From positions 3,778,849-3,842,848 of the forward strand of contig JARUPZ010000017.1 in NCBI GenBank assembly GCA_031213475.1: a stretch of 64,000 bases of DNA, written 5' to 3'. Origin of the DNA: Nereocystis luetkeana (Eukaryota > Sar > Phaeophyceae > Laminariales > Laminariaceae). The first letter of the stretch is position 1, and every line of letters begins with the position of its first letter. Shown in pieces: positions 19,379 to 30,440 of the stretch. The notes below the pieces were generated by a model. It saw only the letters and a program-made list of their open reading frames with translations, made no database searches and had not been told where the DNA came from. A program made the translations under genes and the position numbers.

Positions 19379-20005
19379 ATGTGTACCGTAAGTTGCTTTT
19401 TATATGGGTTTGTTTGTTTCATTTTGCTCTTTTTTGTAGAAGGATTTCTCGGTGATTTTAATCGCCTCCCTAGCACCCAAGCCCATTCCGGGTCTATCAA
19501 CAATATTCACGTTCTGGTCCTGTTGGTGACGTTCGTATACTACTTGTACTGTATACTCTGCTCCAGTGCGTGCGTTGCCTTTACACCCCAACCTGATGCC
19601 GGACCACCATGTATCCCTTCAACGGTGGACACTCCACCCCCGGGCTTCCAAGCCCCGACATATGCGGCCACGACTGCGCCTGTACCTACCAAGGTTCAGA
19701 CGCTCCCGCCCCCGACCACCGCGTTCATCCCCTTGCGCCCAACCCCCTCATTTTTCGAGCCCATAGCTCTCACCATTCCGGCTGCTTTGCATACGGCGTG
19801 CCCACGGCCTCGATTGGTCAGCGCCCAACCCCAGTTGGCCTGTGGCGACACCCCTCTTGAGGTTATTTTTCTGAAATTCCGACCTCAGCTGGTGAAAACC
19901 GCGACGGTTACCACAGAGTATGGCGCCGCGACGACAGCCGCGCCCAACCACCGCACCCACCATCCTGCACCATTTCTGGGGCTCACTGTGCTCCTATCCT
20001 GGTGA
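19379..20005 (+). other. Unrecognised Pro/Thr-rich open frame
   Basis: An open frame of 208 codons. The first 70 residues contain two hydrophobic stretches (CFLYGFVCFILLFFVEGFL and VLLVTFVYYLYCILCSSACV). The rest is Pro/Thr/Ala-rich, for example TPPPGFQAPTYAATTAP. The composition could fit a secreted or wall-associated protein, or a chance frame in CA-rich DNA. Nearby frames on both strands are also open and Pro/His-rich, which favours chance. No family is recognised. Confidence 0.25.
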
Positions 20006-20764
20006 ATACCCCCACCCCCGGCTTCCACAGGGCCATCCATCGCCACAACCAATGCCCTTCTAACCGACGCCAGTTCCACGCCCCTATGGAGCCCGCGTCC
20101 ACCACCTACCACGCCAAACAACGCCGCTCGGAAACACCGCAACACCACCCACTGCTACCGCCGTGCTTCCTCGTCTACCGGCTACATCTCCGACCAGCAG
20201 CAGCGACAGCGACGTCGACTCACCATGCACACGCTACCGCAACTGCGGTGGCCGCGACGACGGTCACGCTCGCCCCAAATTTGTGACACCCCTGGCGCCT
20301 ACATCGGTCTCCCGTTATTTTCACTACCGTGGCGGCCTGCAACCAGCACACATTAGCGACTGCCCCTGAAGCCTGCACATCATCTGTGTTGACGCTTCTC
20401 CGGGAGTACACAACCGACACCATCCCTGCTGGACTGCCAAAAACCATTTGGACATGAGCAACGCCGACTGTATCTTTATCGAGTACCCTCGGTGGGTTTT
20501 CGACGTGTATGGTGTGCTAACGACATATTTGCACAGCAGCGCCACTTTTTCTTTCGCCTCTACTCGCCAGTTCCGAGCGCGCAGAAACTTGACGTGCTCA
20601 AGGTGAACGCTGCCTCAGCTGTAGGAGCCTAGACTGCAGCGTGAAGGCCTGTAGGCAACATTGCTTTGCGCAACGTGGGACAAGCCTGACCATGGACAGC
20701 AGCTACCGCAACAACAGACGTAATTCCAGCGGCAGCGTGGGCGGCCGATCACGACTTCGGCTGC
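20006..20764. other. Unassigned CA-rich stretch
   Basis: GC-rich DNA with many CCACC and GCCACC words, and short open frames in all directions. Nothing recognisable is seen. Confidence 0.35.
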
Positions 20765-21272
20765 ACTACGTTCGACGCTGCACGCTCGTTACCAACACCG
20801 CACCTTCAGCGAAACGGTATTTCTTTAGGGCCAAGGATCAGCTTCGCCTTTATCAGGATGAGCTTCCTCCTCCTTCCCCTCCAGCGGCGCCACTATGTTC
20901 GACGCTGCACGTTTGTTACCGATACCGCATCTAAGGTGGAACGGTAATTCTTCAGGGCCCAGGACAAGCTTCGCTTTTATCAGGATGAGCTTCCTCCTCC
21001 TTCCCCTCAAGTGGCGCCACTACGTTCGACGCTGCACGTTTGTTACCGATACCGCACCTAAGGTGGAACGGTAATTCTTTAGGGCCCAGGACCAGCTTCA
21101 CCTTTCTCGGGATGAGGTTCCTCCTCTCTCCGCTCCAATGGCACCACTACGTTCGACGCTGCACGCTAGTGACCGATACCGCACCTAAGGTGGAACGGTA
21201 ATTCTTTAGGGCCCAGGACCGGCTTCGTCCTTATCAGGATGAGCTTTTTCCACCTTCCCCTCCAATAACACC
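20765..21272. repeat. Minisatellite, 127-bp unit, 4 copies
   Basis: TTCGACGCTGCACG recurs with starts of ACTACG/ACTATG at 20765, 20892, 21019 and 21146, exactly 127 bp apart each time. Every unit continues through ACCGCACCT, GGAACGGTA, TTCTTTAGGGCC, ATCAGGATGAG and a CT-rich end. The period is not a multiple of three, so the array is not coding. Confidence 0.92.
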
Positions 21273-21890
21273 ACCACCCCTTTTCACTCACTCCAACAGT
21301 AATCGCTTGACCAAGTATTGATCCCCTTGTTTAAGTGATCATCTTGAGGTGTGGGTGGGAGGAGGTTCAAACGTCGAGCCTTACAAGGACGCTCGCCTCG
21401 ACGTCTCTTCTCGATGAGCAACGCTGGGACTTGCCAAACATTGCCGCGTGTTCCGCAGGAGTAATTAACCTGCCGGACGCCCCGACGACCACGGCAACCA
21501 GCGGTTCCGGCACTGTACACGGCTTAGCCGCCTCTTCAACCGGGCTATTGACCGAGCGGGCTTTCAACCGTTAGGGCCGCTCTGCTCGCGCTACGTTCGC
21601 GAGCCCCGCAGCAGCTTCTGCTGGATCTCAGGATGCAATTGACACCGGGACCTCCCCTGACCGCCAGGTGCTGACAACACCACTACCCCTAGGCCCAGGG
21701 GGTAGCCCCGCCATTGAAAGGCGGAAGACTCGCGACCATCGTCGACCAGGAGATCCGTAGAGCCACCTGTCCTGCCATCCTTCTCGGTGCCGTGCAATAT
21801 GATACGACACCGCAGGACCCGGATACCAGGAATCGTTTCTCCTAGCGAGTGGGCCCCAGCTTTCCAGTCGAAGACCGACCCGAGCAGGGG
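21273..21890. other. Unassigned stretch
   Basis: Open frames exist on both strands (for example 21335-21574, +, 79 codons) but none is recognised. The plus-strand frame of the next repeat array enters from here at 21787. Confidence 0.35.
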
Positions 21891-21894
21891 CCCC

Positions 21895-22445
21895 CAGGGT
21901 ATCTCCGGCTATACTCGAGACCCTCCGGGAAACTCGGCGATGCCGACCATTTCCCCCGCGAACGCCGGGAGCGCAGCCGGGCCTCTTGACCCGGCTTCTC
22001 TCCCGAGGACGCTACTTAACAGTGGCTCCCAGGGTATCTCCGGCTACGCCCAAGACCCTTCTACAGGTTCGGCGATGCCGACCATTTCACCCGTGAACAC
22101 AGGGAGCGCAATCGCGCCTCTTGACCCGGTTTCCTTTCCGTGGACGCCATTTAAGGGTATCTCCGGTTACGCCCGAGACCCTTCTGAAGATTCGGCAAGG
22201 CCGACCATTTCCCCCGCGAACACTTGGAGCACAGCGTGGCTCCCAGGGTATCTCCGGCTACGCCCAAGACCCTTCTACAGGTTCGGCGATGCCGACCATT
22301 TCACCCGTGAACACAGGGAGCGCAATCGAGCCTCTTGACCCGGTTTCCTTTCCGTGGACGCCATTTAAGGGTATCTCCGGCTACGCCCGAGACCCTTGTG
22401 AAGATTTGGCAAGGCCGACCATTTCTTGCGCGAACACGTGGAGCG
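21895..22445 (+). repeat. Tandem repeat with a 214-bp higher-order unit, abutting the integrase
   Basis: AGGGTATCTCCGG begins at 21896, 22031, 22154, 22245 and 22368. The spacings 135, 123, 91 and 123 show that 22031-22244 (214 bp) was duplicated as 22245-22458. Units are in-frame rich and read GISGYARDP, then ARPTISPANT. The last unit runs without a stop into the integrase at 22446, which suggests the array grew at the breakpoint of a truncated retroelement. Confidence 0.88.
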
Positions 22446-23540
22446 CAGCTGGACTTCGGATCCGACAACGCGCTGCCCTTCACCTCGAAGCTCTCCAACG
22501 CCATCTACGAACGCCTTGGCATCAACAAGATCAACACCAGCTCGTACCACCCCTGCACCAATGGTGGTGTCGAGCGCGTCAACCACACCATGGCCCAAAT
22601 GCTCTCCATGGGCAGCAACGAGCGACAAGACAACTAGGACGAGCTGCTTCCGCACGTCGAATCCGCCTACAACAACTCGGTCAACGCCTCCACTGGGCAG
22701 GCGCCTAACGAAGTCCACATAGGCCGCCTTCCGCGTCTGCCCCTCTCGGTCTTGTACTCCCCCAACATTGGCGGTCAACAGAGCCTGGACCGAGACCACC
22801 TGGCCCACTGCAACCTCGCCACCGAGCGCCAGCAACACGCCTACCGCTTCGTCCACGAACACCACGCCGTCGCTGCTTCCCGTCTGGCCCGTCGCAACAC
22901 CCCCATCATGGACGCCCTTCGCCTTTCACCCCCGTACACCGTGGGCGGCTGGGCATGGGTCTACAACTCCGCGGCCACTATCCGTCAAGGTGCCAAGAAA
23001 GACACCGGCACCACCGTGCTCAAGACCAAGCTTTCCCTCAACTGGATAGGACCGTTCAAGATTCTCGCCGTGGGCCCAGCGCCGGCCTCCGACGTCCCCG
23101 ACAACCGACCCCTCTACGACAAACTCCTCTTCCTCGACATACCCTCGGATCAACCTGGACGGAACTCCAAACGCCGCGTCTCCGTCGAGCGCTGCAAGCC
23201 ATGCCGGAGCCCCGACGACACCAACGACATCCCCAAGTACCTACCAGCGGACCTCCCCAAGTACGTGCTCAACTCCTTCACCAGCAAATCCCCTCCCTTC
23301 CACGCCACCTTCGACGACGTCTCACCACCGCCGGAACGCCTCGAGGTCGAACAGATCACGGACCACCAACTCGTTCGCGGCCGTGGCAGGGTTATCGCGG
23401 TCCTATATGAGACTCATTGGGTCGGACTGCTTAGCCCTTCCTGGGAGCGGGAACTAGACCTACAACGCTCCAGACGCCACATCCTCCTCTACTCGTCCGG
23501 CACCCCAACACAACACCGCCAAGCTAACCGCCTCTACTGA
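22446..23540 (+). pseudogene. Ty3/gypsy chromovirus polyprotein, integrase C-terminal half plus chromodomain
   Basis: The frame begins abruptly in the integrase core: the second catalytic Asp lies in GSDNALPFTS, and the catalytic Glu in GGVERVNHTMAQML after SSYHPCTN. The first Asp and the zinc finger are missing. An in-frame TAG at 22635-22637 interrupts the core between DN and DELLPHV; a TGG to TAG change would explain it. Beyond it the frame is open for 262 codons. It shows the integrase C-terminal domain (WVYNSAATIR, then LNWIGPFKILAV) and a chromodomain-like end (LEVEQITDHQ, THWVGLLSPSWERELDL). The family integrates cDNA, and chromodomains guide insertion to marked chromatin. The 5' end is replaced by a tandem repeat. 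Confidence 0.88.
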
Positions 23541-23543
23541 CAG

Positions 23544-23960
23544 ATGCGCATCGGTGCTGCGCGACGCGAGCTATCACGGTCTAAAGGCCAAATCTTCCTC
23601 GCCTCCGGCTACACCCTCGTTCCCCGCGATCTCTGGCTACGCTCCTTCAGCCCCACCGTACTTCCACCAGGAGCACACCTTTGGTACAAGGCTCGCGATG
23701 GTCTATGGTGGCTGGGCAAGATTACCAATCGCGTTCCCTCTGACTCTCCTTCGGACAACACCTACATCATCCGGTTCCTCGATGACCCTGGACCGGTCAA
23801 GATCAGCCTCCGGCCGGCGAACTACACAACCTCCAGCGTCGCCATCTACGGATCGTGGTGTTCACAACGCCACAAGACTGGAAGCCTTGCTCGCGGGGTA
23901 GTACGCAGTTCTGGCGGGCCCGGTGGGCCTCCGACTGCCCCTCTTGGCCCCCATGAGTAG
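23544..23960 (+). pseudogene. Tudor-like C-terminal domain of the gypsy polyprotein
   Basis: A 138-codon frame that starts 3 bp after the TGA ending the chromodomain segment and is in the same frame. It contains GAHLWYKARDGLWWLGKI and, 20 residues on, a YIIRFLDDPG box followed by LRPANYTT. Aromatic residues before a barrel and a Phe-Leu-Asp-Asp turn resemble Tudor/PWWP-like reader folds. CGA to TGA would turn the stop into Arg and join both parts, so this is probably the polyprotein tail and not an independent gene. The match to a Tudor fold is my inference from the pattern. Confidence 0.6.
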
Positions 23961-25585
23961 CCTCCTTTAGCATTGAGTAGTTCTTTGGACCGTTTGGGTG
24001 CGTTTACTTTTGTTTTCCGCCCCTAGTACGCCGCCCCCTTTTTCTTTATTTTTTAGTTTTCGGCTAACTCAGGTCTAGCACTACGTGTGCGTTTTTGTTT
24101 GCGTTCCTTCTACTCTAAAGTGTATCGTATTGCTTTTTCAAATCTGACCACCGCCGGTTCCGCCCGCCTCTGTAAATAAAGCGCAGAACTGTCGTGGTAC
24201 TGTACGTTCGGACGTACTGGTTTGTTTCTTCGATCTACTTTTTGTTTTTGGGTTGTTCCTTCACAGAATAGTGTTGTACTTTCGGAAGTGTTGGTCTGCC
24301 GTTTTCACTCTGTCACTGCCGGTTCCGTTCGCTTTTCTCTAGCGAAGGCAACCTAACTGTCGAGGTATTGTCTTTTCCGGTGTGTTCGTTTGCTGTTTTT
24401 CATCTGCCACTGCCGGTTCCATTCGCTTTCTCTAGCGAAGGCAGCCGAACTGTCGTGGTATTGTCCTTTCTGGTGTGCGGGTCCGCTGTCTTCATGCTAC
24501 CGCTACCGGTCTCGCTCGCTTTTATCAGCGACAGTGACTGAAATGTCGTGGTATTGTATCTTGGGTTGTTCACTGGGTCTTCGGTTACCCACTGGGTCTT
24601 CGGTTATTCACGGGGTCTTCGGTTATTTTTTCTTTCACTGCCGGTCTCGCTTGCCTTTTCAGTCGAAGGCTGCCGAACTATCGTGGTATCGTCCCTTTGG
24701 GATTTTTTGCGATTGTGTGATTTTTTCTACCTTCTGTTAAGCTACCACTCGAAAATCGTGGTATTGTACAACGGACGCCTCCGCGTTTTGTTTTTCGGCG
24801 GTTCTCTGCCACCATTTCCACCGGTCTGCTCTTCGTACAAGCCGCCGAATCGTGGTGCTACAGTACTTCTACCTTACTTTTTCCGGTTTATTTTCCTGCC
24901 TTTTCTCCTTTTCTGATCCTGCGTATCGGATCTCCAAGTGCTTTCTGCTGTCTGATTTGTTTTCAGCGTACGAGACTTCCTTTAGATTCCCTACTTCTTT
25001 TGAAGTTTCCAGGCGTTTCCTTCGGCCCCCATTTAAGGGCATACCTGTTTTGCCGCGACTAGCCTTACTACGACCTACATTTTCTGCTTACGTTGTACTA
25101 TATGAGGCATTCCTTACTGCCCTCATTTTCTTCGGCGTATTTTCAGGCGGACGCAAGACCCTGTCTCTTTCCAGCTTGTGCTAGTGTTTTTACCAGCTGG
25201 CCGTCCCGGGTCCCACGTCTTGGTCCCTTGGCTCTACGTTCTCGTCAGCCTCGAGTCCCCACGTTGTAGACCTCATTGTACTTCATGTTCTCTCTTTCAA
25301 GCTTTGCGGCGTACTTCTAGCTAACGTATTTCGCCTTCGCTTTTCTTCGCGCCCGTGCGCCTTGTCAGGTTTCCTGTGTTTTGTTTTCATTCTCTCCTTC
25401 CACTTTCCGGTTTTTCTTGAGTGAAGCTTCGAAGCCTCACTACGAGGTGTGGGGTAGATCTATCACCTCATTTCAGTGTTGAATAGCCGCATCTTCGATC
25501 TCTCTCCCCGATTTTGTGGGATGGTATGGTCATCATCTTTTATGGTCATGTGATCGGCATCTACAAGTATTCAGGGTGGGCTTAT
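23961..25585. other. Probable 3' non-coding region of the gypsy element, with degenerate repeats
   Basis: Non-coding and T-rich. A TCGTGGTATTGT word recurs near 24190, 24357, 24450, 24544, 24679, 24752 and 24847, in irregular units of 73-167 bp that also share CTGCCGGT and GCGAAGGCAGCC. GTCTTCGGTTA is tandemly repeated near 24590-24625. This could be the element's 3' UTR or LTR, but no matching 5' LTR exists in the window. Confidence 0.5.
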
Positions 25586-25998
25586 GTGATGGAGTAGCAT
25601 ATCTATCGTATAGGAACGTACATTCACCGTTTGCGAATCTTATACGGAATCAAGCGTAGCGGTTTGGGAACATACCCGTTTGCGAATCTTATACGGCTTC
25701 GCGTAGCGTTTTGGGAGCTTACCCGTATGCGATTCTTGTATGATACCACGTACGTAGCGGTTTGGGAATCTTCTGTATGGGGATACTCGTATCTGCATAC
25801 CAGGCTACTTGTGGTTGACATCTGGGCTGAGCCGTGTTCCTGGCGAAGTCCCCCTACCGCTCACTCGAGTTCTCCCCCTGCCTTTCAACTCACTCGAGGA
25901 GCAATAATAAGAAGTTCGTGAACTACAAGCAGCGTGCTCTACCCAGTACCGACATCCCTGTGCCCCTTACCAGCTTATACACCAGGCACCACCTTCAC
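25586..25998 (+). repeat. Dispersed repeat R1, copy 3
   Basis: The same repeat as at 3771 and 8597, from GTGATGGAGTAGCATATCTA to CAGCTTATACACCAGGCACC. The 47-bp subrepeats are present. Similarity ends near 25998. Confidence 0.82.
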
Positions 25999-26716
25999 AA
26001 TGATTGAAGGCCGCAACTTAAAGTTTTCTCAAAATGTTCGTTCCCTTGGTTCAAGAAGGGGGTCTCTAGAACCAAGTGATCATTACTTGGAACTAAAAGG
26101 AAAAACCAAGTGATCCGACACAGGGGGGAAAAGGCAGCAGTTTTTTGTCGTGCACTTTCCCGTAACAACACTGGATTTTGTAAGTTCAGAAATGTTTTTT
26201 CCTTGACAACAGGTTGTAAGGCCATGCATGGCATCATCGGAAATGCAGAAAAAGTTCGCTTTGAATAAACTCTGCATCTCTGCATGCAGCGTTTTTGCCC
26301 GACCATTATTTGAATCCCCTCGTTTCAACCGCGTGCTCCTTTGGCAAGAACCTGTGTTGTTGGTACTGCTTCAGTAGCAGCCAAATTCAAGCACTGCCTT
26401 AAGCCTGAAGTTCAGACATCCGGGACTATAATCTCTGCTATTCATTGCGCATGATTTTTTCCGGTCTCCCGCCGCCGAAAATACGAAAAGAGCGCGAGTT
26501 GGAAAAACGATGTAAATAGACGAGAAATAAATGCGACTGACTGCCGATATTTAGGCACACGATCGAAACGAAGATAGGCGCCGGAGAGAGTTCTAGTCCA
26601 GACGTGTGTGGTACGATATGCGTACGTAGCTGAGGAGCGGCATACCGGCATACCACTCTCGCAACTCACTCTTCTTGAAAAAATATTGCAGGCTCAACAA
26701 CGCTCTGTGCAACAAC
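25999..26716. other. Unassigned stretch
   Basis: No gene is recognised. It contains a local inverted arrangement around AACCAAGTGATC (about 26075-26115). The rest is plain AT-rich sequence. Confidence 0.35.
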
Positions 26717-26915
26717 TAGACCCTCGCATCCCTACAACGCCGGTACGGAGCATATTGGGTTTTCACCGACCAGGTAGACATTGCTTGCACCAAGCGCGAA
26801 GCGCCGTGAGGTGTCCGGCGAGTCGCGTGAAGGGTGAGCTGCATCCTACTAAGAACCGCTTGTGAGGCGGACTTGCATATGGATGACAGCTTCAATGGGT
26901 TAGTTTAATTTCCGC
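26717..26915 (+). repeat. Dispersed repeat R4, partial copy
   Basis: It starts TAGACCCTCGCATCCCTACA and runs through GACATTGCTTGCACCAAGCG, GAGCTGCATCCTACTAAG and GGATGACAGCTTCAATGGG. The same order is found on the minus strand at 50890-51520 and several times at 57-63 kb. Confidence 0.8.
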
Positions 26916-27045
26916 TTTTTTTGTGAGGGAGGGGTTGCGAAGAGCCTGCAACGGCGAGGATTTAAATCCGAGCGGTCGGGGTGTTGAAATCCACCAGATA
27001 TTTTGTGTTTCAGTTCTTGGGTGAACTTATAGGGGAAACCCTACT

Positions 27046-27320
27046 ATGTTATCTCTAGAAAACAGATTACAATGGGCACAACCAACACTCAACCCTGACG
27101 GATGCACGGTCATAAAATGGGCACGCGATATGATTATAGGGACTTTAGGAGCGCCAACGGGTGCTGGAGTACCCGGGCTCCCGCGGATGCCCTCCCGTTT
27201 GGCGGAACCCTGGTGAATTATTCTCCCATACTGTCTCTCTAGGAAACCGATTCCAATGAGCGCCACGCACACTCAACGATGATGGATGCGCCGCTTCCAT
27301 CATACACCTGGTCCGTGATG
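27046..27320. repeat. Diverged direct duplication, about 178 bp apart
   Basis: TTATCTCTAGAAAACAGATT with the downstream ACACTCAACC and GGATGC words near 27046-27105 reappear, diverged, as TGTCTCTCTAGGAAACCGATT, ACACTCAACG and GGATGC at about 27228-27285. No coding sequence is seen. Confidence 0.5.
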
Positions 27321-28277
27321 CAATCTTGCATAGTAGGGAGGAGTCGTTAATCAGCATGTATGTCCGTGTGTGTGCAATTTTAGCCAAGCCGCCGATCACG
27401 AGCCTCCGTATTAATTTCACCGATTTTGAGCACATCGAGACCGCTAGTAGCATGCCTATACGCAAGGGTGTTGTACACTACAAGCAGTAGAACACAGCAT
27501 AAGGAGGCTGGTCAACCGAGTCAAGAATCGAGCATCTTTGCACTCACGTGCTCTTTTCGGCCTCGGACAAAAGCGTGCATTTTGTTTCTACTCTATCTCC
27601 ACTCTTCGTGCCACTGACAAGAACAACGAACGTCGAATTATTTTCGGGCACCCGGAATAATTGCCGTTTCTCGGGTACTCGGTCGTCAACACCGAAATAT
27701 CCGGCGGGTAGGGTAGGGCCCATTTTCCTAAACTTGGAGGGTGCCCGTTCGTGGTGGGTACCGCAAGTGGCCAACCTGTACCCATGACACTGCCTCTCTG
27801 TGGTCGAGCTGGAGATATGGCACTCTCAGGCAATCCCTTCCTTGCTCCCGTTATGATACATTACGCGGCAACACTCCAGTGAAGAGGTTGCTTGAGGCTT
27901 TAGCACTTCATCATGACTTCAGCTTTTACACGAACCACAGTACGAAGCGTTCTAGTCCACACTGAGATCAGCGCGCTGCAGGACACATTCTGCCTCATGC
28001 AAGAGGTGGGGCCCCGTTCCAAAACAGGGGTTTCGCAGTAAACGGTGCTGCGTCCTGTGGAACAGCAGCAAGGTGTTTCTCAGCCAGTTCTTCTCCAATA
28101 GTCTGGGGTCAACCAGTGGCACCGTGGTCTCAACCCCAGCCGCTGGTCATTCCACCTTCCCTAGTTTCCTTGGCATTTTAGATCTGACAGTATGCACGCC
28201 AATTACATATATTACAACTTGCACATGAAAGCCTACCCCGGCACGTATACCTGGTAGCACTGTGGTAGTTTGTCTCG
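27321..28277. other. Unassigned stretch
   Basis: Short open frames on both strands, none recognised. No repeat shared with the rest of the window was seen. Confidence 0.35.
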
Positions 28278-28350
28278 ATGTCCTGGATCATTTGATGTAA
28301 GTTCTGAATTTTTGGATGATGCCTCCTGCGTACTCGCAGGCAGACTCGTA
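28278..28350 (-). repeat. Isolated B-end-like remnant of a split-direct-repeat element
   Basis: TGGATCATTTGATGTAAGTT, then TGGATGATGCCTCCTGCG and a GCAGG word, follow the B units at 9145 and 9512 in order and spacing. No A unit or coding part lies next to it, so this is a solo or diverged relative. Confidence 0.55.
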
Positions 28351-30236
28351 GGGTCCGTCTTGGCAACGACAGCACTTAGTTACTACCTAACCGAGGGAAC
28401 AGGAGCTACTTACTGTAGGGGGTTCCGCTGTCAAATATTTCTCCGGTTCGGAGTACACGGTCTAAGTTCACATTCATACGTCTGGTCGCAAAATGTTTGC
28501 TCCTTACGTGACCGACCCTCGGCCCCCACACAAATGCCACGGCACGCCTGTTTGTATCCAGAGCCTGGCGGTACGTCGCACTGCAGCCACACCTTCGACC
28601 ACGCCCTACCGCTGTATAGATATAGACCGTCTTGAATGTGCTGGCACCGTCAAAAATGTTTGTCGCGAATATTTCCGCTCCGTCGAACTGTTCGTCGCCA
28701 CCCTACATACACGGAATCCTGCAGTGAATGACCTGATATCATAATAATATATGTAAGTACGACTCTTCACTGTGTTGATAAGTCGCATACCTCGGTACTA
28801 CTGTGTGAAAAAAAGAAATTCCATCTAGACAAGGCGGCAATAACCACCTTCCCTGCCCCCTTTGAATAGTTTTGCAACTGGCAGTACACTGAAGAACGCG
28901 CTCAAGCCACCGCTACCCGGGGTGACATACGTACCGGATACTATATACCCGGGAAAAAATATGTTTTGCGGTTTACTGTTTTTGCTGTTCCTGTTGTGCT
29001 GCTGCCGTAGGTACGGGTATCTGCTGCCGCGACCCAATGGACGCAACCGTCCAGCGTCAATAATTGGCATACGAAGCCGGGTGGCGTGACTGCGCACCGC
29101 ACTACTTACTGTAATATTCGCATCTATCTGCAATCTATACTGCACTCCACATTATTCTCGACACTCCAGATGACGAACCAACCATAATACCATAATACCA
29201 GGTATAATAGTGTAAAACGCTCGCAGAAGAGTTCTACTCGGACAAGAACCATTCGTCTTCCCGAAATCCGAAATCCGAAAGTAGATAACTATCACAACCT
29301 TACTCCCGTGGTCCTCCCCGAGCACAACAACAACATAGAAGCATAAGGCCTGAGCATAATAATAATAATTCAGAAACTGAACATACAATAGTACAAGTCT
29401 ACTGTGTAGTGCTGCAGTAAGTATGTATGTATTCTACTCCTCCTGTGCATATATATACCGTACTGTACAGTACGGCAATACACCGAAAACGTTTGCTGAG
29501 CGTCCCCCGAGCGGTTTCGAGATGTACAGCAGCAGTAGTACCCGGCTGGGGCACCCTTCACCCCAGGAAGAAAGTGGATGCGACCCTCGGGCTTGGTGGT
29601 GGGTCCTGGCGGACGGTTATCACGGAACGACAAAATGGGCGCCCAGGGCATCATCGGGTCGTGGAAGCACCATGGATGGGGTCATGGGAGATGTCAGATG
29701 ACGGGGTGTGCTGTCAACAGTAGGAGAGGGCGAAGGGGCTCTCCAGTGCGAGAGCTCCTCTATGCGCGTCTCGTTAAATACAATACTGTCACAACAAACT
29801 ATACCTACAAAATCGTTGCTAATACTACTGCTGAACAGTGACCTCACCGCAAACAAACGCTGTGCACAATGCGGGAGTCGGCAACTACATTACTGCTGTA
29901 CGCGACGTGTCTTGATATTTAGGTATTCAATCATTCCAGGCTGAGATCCTTTTCAAGATAAGAAATTACCAGGTAGGTACAGATCTATTAAGGTTCATTC
30001 TTGTCGGAGAGCGTTTTTTCCATAATAAAAGCAGCATTGTGCTCTGTACCGCTGTGAAAAGATGATCTGGCGTTGTTACAGCAGTGCAACCGCTGCTGTA
30101 TGAACCACACACTCATAGCCCCTACAAATACTTGTTTTCTTGTGTGGCACCAACGAACTCTCCCGCTGTACGTAATACATTATTAATAGTATGGTATATG
30201 AATGTGTATCACAGGTCCTCCTGATGAACAACATGT
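28351..30236. other. Unassigned intergenic stretch
   Basis: No gene is recognised over about 1.9 kb. Small open frames (75-119 codons) are scattered on both strands without motifs. A TACCAGGTATAATAG word occurs near 29200. Confidence 0.35.
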
Positions 30237-30440
30237 TTTCACGAGGCACGACGACGCGAGTCGACGAGGAGGGAAGAACGGGCTAAAACTGAAAATTGCA
30301 TCAGGACAAAAACTGCAAGGCACGAGCCGCCGTAGTAGTGGGGATGGGGGAGAAGCGCTTGCTATAATATGTGACCCCGGATCGGAGTCACGGCTATTAA
30401 TACTTGAGGGGAGGAGGGAAAGGGGCGAAGAGAGATAATA
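30237..30440 (-). repeat. Dispersed repeat R3, diverged copy
   Basis: TGTGACCCCGGATCGGAGTC (plus strand) with a GGGAGGAGGGAAAGG stretch and a GTCGACGAGGAGGGAAGAA word matches, reversed, the R3 insert in LINE L4. Confidence 0.6.

Noticed and set aside
23961-25480. A 3' LTR for the gypsy element
   Set aside because: No matching 5' LTR or TG...CA boundaries were found, so only a 3' non-coding region is claimed.
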